Assembly (NCBI GenBank): GCA_039197765.1
Contig: JBCCTX010000008.1
Coordinates: 1-57,023, forward strand
DNA from: JBCCTX01 sp039197765
GTDB lineage: Bacteria; Bacteroidota; Bacteroidia; J057
Length of the DNA: 57,023 bases
Reading direction: 5' to 3'
Positions 25,114 to 33,391 of this stretch are shown in pieces. The position numbers and the translations under genes are program-made. A model generated the notes under the pieces. That model searched no databases and was not told where the DNA came from. It saw only the letters and a program-made list of their open reading frames with translations. The first letter of the stretch is position 1, and every line of letters starts with the position of its first letter.

Positions 25114-25149
25114 AAGGACTTAGGGTTTAACCAAAATATTTTTGAAGAT

Positions 25150-26124
25150 ATGTCAGTTTTGCTTTTTGCCGAGTTATCGGACGGAATTATAAAAAAGTCG
25201 GTCCTTGAGGCCTCTACATATGGATATGACCTTGCCCAAAAGCTAGGGGTCAATTTTGCAGCGGTTACTGTAGGGCCTGTAGATCCATCAGAGCTGGAGA
25301 AGCTTGCTCAGCACGGTGTTTCTCAAATTTATACAGTAGGTTCGGATAACGCCGAAGCCTTTGTAAACGCGGGATATGCAGTTGCTGTTGCTGAAGTTGC
25401 GGAACACATAGGAGCTAAGGCTGTGGTAATGGCTCAAACCTACAACGGAAAGGCCATCGCTCCCAGGATAGCAGTAAAGCTCGAAGCCGCTATACTCAAT
25501 GGGGTGATCACCATGGTAGATCCAAGCCAGAGTTATTCCGGAACGCGTATGTCCTACTCAGGTAAAGGTGTCCAGTCTTTCCAAGCGGTTAAAGATCGAG
25601 TGATCGTTCTTCCCATGGCCAATAGTTATGGGGTAAAAGAGAATCCCGTTCAAAGTAATACAGAGGTGTTTACTTCTAGTTCCTCAATCGATGCCATTGA
25701 TGCAATAGCTACTGAATTGCTTAAAGTGAGTGAAGGAGTTTCACTTACAGAAGCCGAGGCTGTGGTATCAGCAGGAAGAGGAATGAAAGGTCCAGAAAAC
25801 TGGCCTATGATAGACGAGTTGGCCCAACTGCTGGGAGCAGCTACTGCTTGTTCGAAACCTGTAGCAGATATGGAGTGGAGACCCCATCATGAACATGTAG
25901 GACAAACCGGAATTCAGATTTCTCCCGCCTTATACATCGCTATTGGAATTTCTGGAGCCATTCAACATTTGGCTGGGGTGAGTTCATCCAAGACAATTGT
26001 TGTCATCAACAAAGATCCAGAGGCTCCCTTTTTCAAAATTGCAGATATTGGGATAGTTGGTGATTTATTTGATGTAGTGCCTAAGCTTATCGAAGGGATA
26101 AAGTCTGCAAAGGCAACCGTATAA
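25150..26124 (+). CDS. etfA: Electron transfer flavoprotein alpha subunit
   Basis: A protein of 324 residues. The C-terminal FAD-binding domain is typical: VVSAGRGMKGPENWPMIDELAQLLGAA, then SKPVADMEWRPHHEHVGQTG, then YIAIGISGAIQHLAGVSSSKTIVVINKDPEAPFFKIADIGIVGD. The N-terminal half resembles the beta subunit fold. It forms the heterodimer with EtfB. A strong terminator follows the stop codon. Confidence 0.96.
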   Translation: MSVLLFAELSDGIIKKSVLEASTYGYDLAQKLGVNFAAVTVGPVDPSELEKLAQHGVSQIYTVGSDNAEAFVNAGYAVAVAEVAEHIGAKAVVMAQTYNGKAIAPRIAVKLEAAILNGVITMVDPSQSYSGTRMSYSGKGVQSFQAVKDRVIVLPMANSYGVKENPVQSNTEVFTSSSSIDAIDAIATELLKVSEGVSLTEAEAVVSAGRGMKGPENWPMIDELAQLLGAATACSKPVADMEWRPHHEHVGQTGIQISPALYIAIGISGAIQHLAGVSSSKTIVVINKDPEAPFFKIADIGIVGDLFDVVPKLIEGIKSAKATV

Positions 26125-26157
26125 CCTATATACCCCTTCAATCGTCCAACAATACGC

Positions 26158-26190
26158 AAACAGGTAATTTCTTTGTAAAATTACCTGTTT
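26158..26190 (+). terminator. Terminator of etfBA
   Basis: Perfect 13-bp stem AAACAGGTAATTT/AAATTACCTGTTT with a seven-base loop, followed by TCTCTTT. Confidence 0.85.
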
Positions 26191-26281
26191 TCTCTTTACC
26201 TTTGATAAAAAGCGGCTTAGGAAAACGCTTTCCTTCTGGTGAATTGTTGGAGTTTGGCTTCTGACAATTGAAGGCTGAAAA

Positions 26282-26289
26282 TAAATTTG
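26282..26289 (+). promoter_or_regulatory. -7 box that decides the DUF151 start
   Basis: TAAATTTG fits TAnnTTTG and overlaps the upstream TTG codon at 26287, leaving the GTG at 26293, three bases after the box, as the likely start of a leaderless mRNA. Confidence 0.5.
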
Positions 26290-26292
26290 CAG

Positions 26293-26937
26293 GTGGAAAA
26301 AATACCCTTAGAGATTATAGGATTGTCATCCAGTCATTCTCAAATCGGGCATTATGCTTTGGTATTGGGAGAGAAAAATGGGAATAGGAGGTTGCCTATT
26401 ATCATTGGAGGTGCAGAGGCGCAGGCAATTGCTTTAGAACTGGAGAATATCAAGACAAACCGTCCCATGACGCATGACTTGATTTACAACCTTGCCAAAC
26501 ACTTTGCAATTGATTTATTAGAGGTGGTTATTACGGAACTTAACGAAGGGATTTTCTATGCGAAACTCATCATGGAAACCAATGGCGAAGTTCACGAAAT
26601 AGATAGTAGGCCAAGTGATGCTGTTGCTATTGGGGTTCGTTTCAAAGTACCCATTTTCTGCTTAGATTCTGTTCTCTCCGAAGCGGGAATTATCATTGAT
26701 GATGAAAATAGTGGAACAGCCTATGCAGATGAAGAGGGGGAATTTTCCTTATCCGAACTAGAAAAAGAGGACCCCGAACCTGAAGAAGCCTTTACCTCTC
26801 CCTCTGTATCAGGTTCTAAATCGAAAGACAATATAAGTAAACTGCGCAAGCGCCTCGACGAAGCCCTCGCCGGCGAGGATTACGAAGCGGCTGCCAAGAT
26901 CCGCGATGAAATCCAAAGACTTGGTGGGGATATATAG
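26293..26937 (+). CDS. Bifunctional nuclease (DUF151) family protein with UVR motif
   Basis: A protein of 214 residues from GTG 26293, where translation reads (M)EKIPLEIIGLSS as in the family; no ATG is available. Residues about 1-140 are the DUF151 domain (RRLPIIIGGAEAQAIALELE, EIDSRPSDAVAIGVRFKVPIF). An acidic linker is followed by a UvrB/UvrC motif (ISKLRKRLDEALAGEDYEAAAKIRDEI) at the C-terminus. The family is linked to nuclease activity in some organisms; the biological role here is unknown. Confidence 0.88.
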   Translation: MEKIPLEIIGLSSSHSQIGHYALVLGEKNGNRRLPIIIGGAEAQAIALELENIKTNRPMTHDLIYNLAKHFAIDLLEVVITELNEGIFYAKLIMETNGEVHEIDSRPSDAVAIGVRFKVPIFCLDSVLSEAGIIIDDENSGTAYADEEGEFSLSELEKEDPEPEEAFTSPSVSGSKSKDNISKLRKRLDEALAGEDYEAAAKIRDEIQRLGGDI

Positions 26938-26959
26938 GGGAAAGTTTTCGTGTCAGAGA

Positions 26960-27060
26960 GTTATAGTTGAATAGTCCAGATTAAATGACCTAAGGTCAGC
27001 ATAAACCTTTGATCCGAAATCAAAGTACAATTGAACCCTGAACCCTGAACTCAGAACCCT
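26960..27060. repeat. Degenerate heptamer repeat with palindrome and CCCTGAA microrepeat
   Basis: An eroded unit (TAGTTGAATAGTCCAGATT) leads to a palindrome CTTTGAT (27007-27013) and ATCAAAG (27019-27025). This is followed by two tandem GAACCCT units and a third imperfect one. It lies between convergent genes, immediately after the stop of the E2 gene. Confidence 0.65.
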
Positions 27061-28406
27061 TGGTTCATATCCCAGTTTTCTAAGTAGTCTCCAACCCTTC
27101 GAACAAATTTCCCTCCGAGTGCTCCATCTATAATGCGATGGTCATACGAATGGGAAAGGAACATCTTATGACGGATTCCTATCATATCCCCTTCCGGTGT
27201 TTCTACTACTGCGGGGAGTTTTCGAATAGCTCCCGTAGCAAGTATAGCTACTTGTGGTTGCATAATGATCGGAGTGCCCATCACATTGCCAAAGGTTCCC
27301 ACATTAGACAGGGTATAGGTGCCACCTTCTAGCTCAGAAGGGGTTAATTTATTTTTTCTTGCCCTCGAGGCCAGGTCATTTATGGCACTTGTCAATCCAG
27401 CAAGATTCATCTTGTCCGCATGCTTAACTACGGGAACAATAAGGTTATCAGAGGGAAGGGCCACAGCAATTCCAATATGGATATCTTTTTTGAGGAGGAT
27501 TTGATCACCCTGGACAGAAGCATTCAACCGAGGTAATTCTCTCAAGACCTTCGCTACTACATGGACAAAAATAGGGGTGAATGTAAGCTTCTCGTTATAG
27601 GTATTAAAAAATGCTTCTTTTACCTTCTTTCGCCACAATACCACGGGGGTGACATCTGCCTCTACAAAGGAGGTGACATGAGCTGAAATATGCTGGGAGT
27701 AAAGCATATTATCCGCAATCATTTTACGCATCCGATCCATCTCTTCAATTTCAATATTCCCATGATGGGTAAAACTGCGTTCAGCAATATGAAATCCATT
27801 TGAAGAACTAGATGGGCTTATTGTAGTAGGGGCAGGGGAGGAAAACATTGGCTTGGAAGAGACTTCCGGAACAGTTGGAGACTTCCTATTTGCTACATAG
27901 TAGAGAATATCCTTTTTGGTAACTCGGCCTTTACGGCCTGAACCGGGTATTTGCTCCAATTCCTGAAAGGATATACCTTCTTCTTTGGCTATATTTTGAA
28001 CTAAGGGAGAGTAGAATCGATCACTTTCTCGGACGGCTGAAGAGGAAACAGGTATTCGCTCATGGATCACTTCTTCCTTTGGGAGAAATGGAATGGTACT
28101 TTCCACTTCCTCTTCTTCAGAAGTATGCCCATTTGCAGGAGAAATGGCATCTGTCTCTTCTGTTCCTACCGTTTCAATAATGGCAATCGTAGCTCCTACG
28201 GGTACTACATCGCCCTCTTTGAACATAATTTCTAGTAGCTTTCCTCCAGTTGGAGCAGGTACTTCAGAGTCAATCTTATCCGTTGCGATTTCCAATAGGC
28301 TTTCTTCAGCTTCAATTTCTTCTCCAATACCTTTAAGCCAACTCAGAATGGTAGCCTCTGTAATACTTTCGCCCATTTTGGGCATCTTTATTTCAACTTT
28401 AGCCAT
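27051..28406 (-). CDS. Dihydrolipoamide acyltransferase (E2) of a 2-oxoacid dehydrogenase complex
   Basis: A protein of 451 residues. The N-terminal lipoyl domain carries the lipoylated Lys44 in EIATDKIDSEVPAP. After a Glu/Ser-rich linker comes the E3-binding domain (about 131-168; YSPLVQNIAKEEGISFQEL, GRKGRVTKKDIL). The catalytic domain ends in HSYDHRIIDG, giving the active-site His423 and Asp427. A single lipoyl domain and the sequence style favour the branched-chain complex (BkdC-like) over pyruvate; E1 and E3 genes are not in the window, so this is uncertain. Confidence 0.92.
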   Translation of the reverse strand: MAKVEIKMPKMGESITEATILSWLKGIGEEIEAEESLLEIATDKIDSEVPAPTGGKLLEIMFKEGDVVPVGATIAIIETVGTEETDAISPANGHTSEEEEVESTIPFLPKEEVIHERIPVSSSAVRESDRFYSPLVQNIAKEEGISFQELEQIPGSGRKGRVTKKDILYYVANRKSPTVPEVSSKPMFSSPAPTTISPSSSSNGFHIAERSFTHHGNIEIEEMDRMRKMIADNMLYSQHISAHVTSFVEADVTPVVLWRKKVKEAFFNTYNEKLTFTPIFVHVVAKVLRELPRLNASVQGDQILLKKDIHIGIAVALPSDNLIVPVVKHADKMNLAGLTSAINDLASRARKNKLTPSELEGGTYTLSNVGTFGNVMGTPIIMQPQVAILATGAIRKLPAVVETPEGDMIGIRHKMFLSHSYDHRIIDGALGGKFVRRVGDYLENWDMNQGF

Positions 28407-28410
28407 AGGT

Positions 28411-28418
28411 CAAAATTA
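28411..28418 (-). promoter_or_regulatory. -7 box four bases before the E2 start
   Basis: TAATTTTG on the minus strand, a perfect TAnnTTTG, ending four bases before the ATG; predicts a leaderless mRNA. Confidence 0.45.
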
Positions 28419-28503
28419 GGTAAAAATTTTACTGTTAGAAATAATTGGGCGAAGTTGGAGAAAAGTTTTTTATCCAAATGAGATAACCCAGGAAATCGCT
28501 TTT

Positions 28504-29739
28504 CTATTCCATCTCCACCAGGCATAGCCTCATTGCATATTGAATAGCCCGGTCGATACTGGCGATTCTGTTTCCATATAAGGTTGCATGGATCGATATT
28601 GTTTTTACCTCATCAGCATATCCCATCCATACCTCTGGCGGAGTGGATCCATCGGGCTCTGCCCATCCGGTAGTAGCTAACCCTATATCTGTTTGGAATA
28701 AGTTCCTAACTCGAATGGCCATTTCCTCTGCTACCTCACTGGAGACTACCCCATATGTCGATATCGTCTCAGGCTTTACCCCAAGTACGCGCTCTTTTAT
28801 GTTGACATCGTAGGCGCAAATACCCCCTTTGAGAAAATTAGAAGCACCAGATTGGCTGACTAATTCTGAGGTTATTCCCCCGCCTGTTATACTTTCTGCA
28901 ATGGACAGGGTCTTCTGTTGGCCCAGAAATCGAGCGTGCAGAAGTTGGGAAAGGGGCTGGTCCCCTTGGGTATACAATTTTTCTGGGAATAAGGCTCTGA
29001 GGGTATCTACTGTTTGATTGAGGTCGTGCAATAGCTCGCTTTCCTTTTCTTGCCCTTGAGATTCGACAAAAAGTTCCAACCAAAGCCCATCTTTTCGTGG
29101 GAGATAAGCAATTTGAATGGTTTCAGGGAGATTGGAGCGGATTTTTTGTATTCGATCTGCGGTTTCTGATTCAGAGATATGAGCCAAACGGAGAATTTCA
29201 TGTTGAAACAGTCCAGGGGCAAGCTTCTCTTTCATAAAGGGCAGAACCTCGTGTTCCATGAGGTGCATCAACTCAAAGGGTACTCCCGGTAAGGAAATCG
29301 CATAGGAAGAGTCTATTTCAAAAAGCATTCCAGGGGCAGTACCCATACGGTTGGGAAGGACCCTGCAATTGGCTGGTAAAAAAGCTTGCTGTTGGATTCT
29401 TTGAGAGAAAGGACGCTTTCTCGCTTCAAAACGTTCCTTTAAATAGGCGAATGTAGGAGCGTGCAGGACCAATTCAGTACCCATTACACGGGCAATAGTC
29501 TTTTTCGTAATATCGTCCTCCGTAGATCCCAATCCTCCAGATATCAATACCAAATCGTGGTCTTCCAATTCTTGCCTAAGGGTTTTGGCAATGGCTTTTT
29601 CCTCGTCTGGGATCACCACTGTCCGAGAGAGTTTATACCCATGTGGGCGTAGCATCGTTCCAATCTTGCTGGCATTGGTATTTATGATTCGGCCTTTTAG
29701 TAACTCAGATCCTATCGTAATGAGACTAATTTTTGTCAT
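28504..29739 (-). CDS. cinA: CinA family protein (MoaB-like plus PncC-like domains)
   Basis: A protein of 411 residues. The N-terminal MoaB-like domain (ITIGSELLKGRIINTNASKIG, ISGGLGSTEDDITKKTIAR, MGTAPGMLFE) is joined to a C-terminal PncC-like nicotinamide-mononucleotide deamidase domain (about 255-411; AESITGGGITSELVSQSGAS, GAYD-type block, VSSEVAEEMA). The usual deamidase block GxAGPGGGTP reads GWAEPDGSTPPE here, so activity may be altered. CinA acts in NAD salvage and was first linked to competence. Confidence 0.93.
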   Translation of the reverse strand: MTKISLITIGSELLKGRIINTNASKIGTMLRPHGYKLSRTVVIPDEEKAIAKTLRQELEDHDLVLISGGLGSTEDDITKKTIARVMGTELVLHAPTFAYLKERFEARKRPFSQRIQQQAFLPANCRVLPNRMGTAPGMLFEIDSSYAISLPGVPFELMHLMEHEVLPFMKEKLAPGLFQHEILRLAHISESETADRIQKIRSNLPETIQIAYLPRKDGLWLELFVESQGQEKESELLHDLNQTVDTLRALFPEKLYTQGDQPLSQLLHARFLGQQKTLSIAESITGGGITSELVSQSGASNFLKGGICAYDVNIKERVLGVKPETISTYGVVSSEVAEEMAIRVRNLFQTDIGLATTGWAEPDGSTPPEVWMGYADEVKTISIHATLYGNRIASIDRAIQYAMRLCLVEME

Positions 29740-29819
29740 GCTTTTGCTAAGTCAAAGATTTTGGTAAATTTTGTTAGAAGGATTCACTCCAAATTTGTAA
29801 AACTTCATCCAAATCTTGT

Positions 29820-32252
29820 ATGCGTTGGGGAAAGTTTGTTATCTCGTTGATATGTACGGTTATACTTACCTATTTCTTATCCGTCCCTATGGGAGGAATT
29901 CCCTTTGCACTAGGGGATTTCTTTAATCCTTTCAAAGGGTTTTGGATGAACACTACCTCTCAATCTCAACCGTTTGAACTTCCTAACCAATTACCACAAC
30001 TAAAAGCTCCTGTAGAAGTTGGGTTCAATCAGCGAGGTGTACCCTATATTTTTGCTGAAAATGACGAGGATGCCTATTTCATGCAAGGCTATATTACGGC
30101 TAGAGATCGCCTTTGGCAAATGGAGTTTCAGACCTACGTTGCAGCCGGAAGGCTATCTGAGATTATGCCCATTCCACTCCAGGAAACTGTATTGCCGCTC
30201 GATAGAGAAATGCGAAGAAAGGGTATACCCTATGCTGCGAGGCGTTCAGTGGATGGGGTTATGGAAGATCCTCGGTCTCGGAATATACTGGCTGCCTTTA
30301 CCGCCGGTGTAAATGCTTATATAAGGACCTTATCCCCTTCTTCTTATCCCCTTGAGTACAAGATTTTGGGGTACCGTCCAGAAAAATGGACCGCCTACAA
30401 GTCTTGTTTGTTATTAAAATATATGGCTAATATGCTTGCAGGGAGGTCTCGAGATATATCCAATACAAGAAATTTGAGTGCCTGGGGTCCTGCTATGTTT
30501 GATACCCTATTTTCTGAGCCTTTACCCGTCTTGGATCCGGTAATTCCAGAAGAAAGTCCCCTTCCAGATACATTTTTTATCCCTCCTGCAATCCCACAAA
30601 ACTATCTTCCCGATTCCTCTTGGATGACGGGGAGCATTCCCCATTTGCCGACTCGCAATATCGGATCCAATAATTGGGCGGTGGCTGGAGTGAAAACCTC
30701 AACAGGTACGCCCATGCTGGCGAATGATCCACACCTGGGGCTGAGCCTTCCTTCTATTTGGTATGAAGTTCAAATATGTGTGGGGAATGAACCCACCTAT
30801 GGGGTTTCTCTGCCAGGGGCTCCAGGAATAGTGATTGGGTTTAATTCAGCCATAGCCTGGGGGCTTACCAACTCAGGTAGGGATGTCCTGGATTACTATA
30901 CCTTGAAGTTTCGCGATACCACACAGGGTGCATACTGGTATAAAGGAAAGTGGAGAGACGTAAGTCGAAAAATTGACACCTTTCACTTGAAAGGGGGAGA
31001 CATGTTCTTAGATACTGTGATGTACACAGAATTTGGTCCAGTAATGTATGATGCATCTTTTGGTGATATACCCGTTCCTCTCGCTGCGCGTTGGACAGCC
31101 TACGAACCCGGCAATGAATTGCTGACGTTCTATTTACTTAACCGAGCAAAATCCTATAAGGATTATGTCGCTGCTTTAAGCTATTATGTAGCTCCGGCTC
31201 AGAACTTTGTCTTTGCAAGCCGCTCTGGAGACATCGCCATACACCAGCATGGAAAGTTTGTGAACAGGTGGAAGGGCCAGGGGCACTTTATCTTAGATGC
31301 TTCTGATAGTACCCATCAATGGCATTCCTTTTTGCCACCTTCTCAAGTACCTAAGGTGTTAAATCCTCAAAGGGGCTTTGTAAGCTCTGCCAACCAACGT
31401 GCTACTTCCCAAGCCTATCCTTACTTCTATCAGGGGAGGTTTCAAAAGTATCGAAACCGTCGCTTGAATGCGCTGCTCAGTCAGGATGAACCCATTGACA
31501 TGAAGCGAATGAAGGCGATGCAGTTGGATAATTTTGGCCTGCTTGCCTCCGAAATTTTACCCGTCATGCTCGGAGAACTAGAACCAAATGCCTTGACAGA
31601 CAAGGAGAGAATTGCTTACAATGCTCTGGTAAAATGGGATTATTTATACGAAAGTGATGAAATTGCCCCTACGATTTTTCAACAATGGTGGGATACCCTA
31701 TATACCTCCATTTGGCAGGATGAGTACCTCCAAAAAGGGCTCGCTGCCCAATGGCCAGAACCGTATACCACCATTTCTCTGCTAAAATCCAACCCTAACT
31801 TTTCCTTCTTTGATGACCTGAATACGCCTGAAAAGGAGAACCGTCGCAAACTCGTGGTTCGCGCTTTCCGTGCTGCTCTAGACCAATTGTATACCCAGGA
31901 TAACGCTCCTGAAAATTGGGTCTGGGGGGCTTTTAAAGGAACCAGTATTCGACACATGGCTCGACTTTCACCTGAGTTGGGGAGGCATAACCTGCTAGCT
32001 GGAGGATTTAAAGAAATTCTAAATGCTACTTCAAAATATAATGGCCCTTCGTGGAGAATGGTCGTTTCCTTGGGAAAGGAAATCACTGCAGAAGGAATTT
32101 ATCCAGGGGGTCAGTCGGGTAATCCTGCCAGTCCCCTTTATGACAACGGAGTGGATGATTGGGTGGAGGGAAATTATTTTCCCCTATCCTTACTTTTCTC
32201 ATTAGATCCGGAAGAAGCGGACATTATGTATCAAGTTAAGATAACCAATTGA
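29820..32252 (+). CDS. Penicillin acylase family protein (N-terminal nucleophile hydrolase)
   Basis: A protein of 810 residues with an N-terminal hydrophobic segment (about 5-25) that suggests export. An alpha-chain region (RGVPYIFAENDEDAYFMQGYITARDRLWQMEF) precedes the autoprocessing site IGSNNWAVAG, where Ser283 would become the N-terminal nucleophile of the beta chain. Further blocks are ANDPHLGLSLPSIWYEVQ and GAPGIVIGFNSAIAWGLTNSG. The enzyme cleaves amides; natural substrates may be acyl-homoserine lactones or acylated peptides, not necessarily penicillins. The next gene starts at its stop codon. Confidence 0.93.
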   Translation: MRWGKFVISLICTVILTYFLSVPMGGIPFALGDFFNPFKGFWMNTTSQSQPFELPNQLPQLKAPVEVGFNQRGVPYIFAENDEDAYFMQGYITARDRLWQMEFQTYVAAGRLSEIMPIPLQETVLPLDREMRRKGIPYAARRSVDGVMEDPRSRNILAAFTAGVNAYIRTLSPSSYPLEYKILGYRPEKWTAYKSCLLLKYMANMLAGRSRDISNTRNLSAWGPAMFDTLFSEPLPVLDPVIPEESPLPDTFFIPPAIPQNYLPDSSWMTGSIPHLPTRNIGSNNWAVAGVKTSTGTPMLANDPHLGLSLPSIWYEVQICVGNEPTYGVSLPGAPGIVIGFNSAIAWGLTNSGRDVLDYYTLKFRDTTQGAYWYKGKWRDVSRKIDTFHLKGGDMFLDTVMYTEFGPVMYDASFGDIPVPLAARWTAYEPGNELLTFYLLNRAKSYKDYVAALSYYVAPAQNFVFASRSGDIAIHQHGKFVNRWKGQGHFILDASDSTHQWHSFLPPSQVPKVLNPQRGFVSSANQRATSQAYPYFYQGRFQKYRNRRLNALLSQDEPIDMKRMKAMQLDNFGLLASEILPVMLGELEPNALTDKERIAYNALVKWDYLYESDEIAPTIFQQWWDTLYTSIWQDEYLQKGLAAQWPEPYTTISLLKSNPNFSFFDDLNTPEKENRRKLVVRAFRAALDQLYTQDNAPENWVWGAFKGTSIRHMARLSPELGRHNLLAGGFKEILNATSKYNGPSWRMVVSLGKEITAEGIYPGGQSGNPASPLYDNGVDDWVEGNYFPLSLLFSLDPEEADIMYQVKITN

Positions 32253-32662
32253 TGAAATTCTTATTCCGATTACTGAGCATAATGGGCTTATCAGCTATTT
32301 TTCAACTGTATTTTCCTTTCTGGATAATCGGGGTCATCGCCTTTTTAGTAGGCATTGCATTTGCGCAGAGACAGCGTAGGTGGGCCTTCAGCAAGCGAAA
32401 GAAACAGCAATCCTTCAGCTTTTGGGCCGGTTTTTTGGCTATTTTTATTCTTTGGGGCCTTATTGCCTGGATTTTTGATATGAAAAATGATTCTATCCTG
32501 AGTACGAGAATGGCAGGGATGCTTTTTTCGGGATTTAGTGATACCCTTTCTGCCTCTGTTAAGCCCTTTGTGTTAATTTGTCTTACCAGTATGATAGGAG
32601 GCCTATTGGCGGGATTCTCCTCCATGGCTGGCAACGCCCTGGGAGAGATTATTCGCAGTTAG
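32252..32662 (+). CDS. Small integral membrane protein
   Basis: A protein of 136 residues whose ATG shares one base with the stop codon of the acylase gene, so they are translationally coupled. Four hydrophobic segments are seen (about 10-45, 55-75, 88-100 and 108-128), with a basic loop RQRRWAFSKRKKQQ. Similar short proteins are found in Bacteroidota, but I know no function. The coupling hints at a role with the acylase. Confidence 0.7.
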   Translation: MKFLFRLLSIMGLSAIFQLYFPFWIIGVIAFLVGIAFAQRQRRWAFSKRKKQQSFSFWAGFLAIFILWGLIAWIFDMKNDSILSTRMAGMLFSGFSDTLSASVKPFVLICLTSMIGGLLAGFSSMAGNALGEIIRS

Positions 32663-33369
32663 TAGGCTAAATAGGTTTTTAGGGCTCCCAGAAGATAGAT
32701 GCCTGCTGTTTCTGACCGCAACCGGTTTTCTCCCAAGGATACAGGGTGAAATCCATTCCCAATGGCAAGTGTTACCTCATTTTCTGTAAAATCCCCTTCC
32801 GGCCCAATTAGCAAATCAATTGATATAGCATCTTTTATGGCCGTTGAATAGCCTTGGAGTGGTTCATGGCTTTCACACCATGCGACCATCTTTAGTTTGC
32901 CGGAAGTCTGCTTTACATAGGATTCAAAGGGGATAGGTGTACTAAGATGGGGAAGTTGGGAACGCTTAGATTGTTTTGTCGCAGCTAACAAGATCTTTTC
33001 CATTCGATCCTGCCGGGGAAGTCTACCTGGCCCAGTTCGTTTACACAGAATAGGGGTAATATGGTCTATGCCTAACTCTACGGATTTTTCTAGAAACCAC
33101 TCAAATCTGTCTTTTTTTGCCAATGGGGAAATCCCGATAGCAAGCTGAAAAGGACTTTCCCCCCAGCCATTGTTAGCATCGCCTAATTGCAAGAGAACTC
33201 CGTCCTTCTGGATAGCTTCTATGATTGCAGGGAAGTATCTACCTTCTCCATCTATGGTATGAATAGCGTCTCCTACAGCATGCCTAAGTACCTTCACGCA
33301 ATGATGTGCTTCCTCTGCGTGTAATTTGCCTTTGTGTTCTCCTAGCACCTGAAGATGAAAAATCTGCAT
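32659..33369 (-). CDS. rsmE: 16S rRNA m3U1498 methyltransferase
   Basis: A protein of 236 residues with the SPOUT-fold signature LIGPEGDFTENEVTLAI followed by VSLGENRLRSETAGIYLLGAL, which forms the knot that binds S-adenosylmethionine. The N-terminal PUA-like part includes HHCVKVLRHAVGD. It methylates U1498 of 16S rRNA. The start codon is 22 bases from that of the divergent DUF4271 gene. Confidence 0.96.
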   Translation of the reverse strand: MQIFHLQVLGEHKGKLHAEEAHHCVKVLRHAVGDAIHTIDGEGRYFPAIIEAIQKDGVLLQLGDANNGWGESPFQLAIGISPLAKKDRFEWFLEKSVELGIDHITPILCKRTGPGRLPRQDRMEKILLAATKQSKRSQLPHLSTPIPFESYVKQTSGKLKMVAWCESHEPLQGYSTAIKDAISIDLLIGPEGDFTENEVTLAIGNGFHPVSLGENRLRSETAGIYLLGALKTYLAY

Positions 33370-33376
33370 AGATCAC

Positions 33377-33384
33377 TACCTTTG
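33377..33384 (+). promoter_or_regulatory. -7 box seven bases before the DUF4271 start
   Basis: TACCTTTG, a perfect TAnnTTTG, in the 22-base gap between the divergent start codons of rsmE and the DUF4271 gene; predicts a leaderless transcript. Confidence 0.5.
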
Positions 33385-33391
33385 TACTGCA

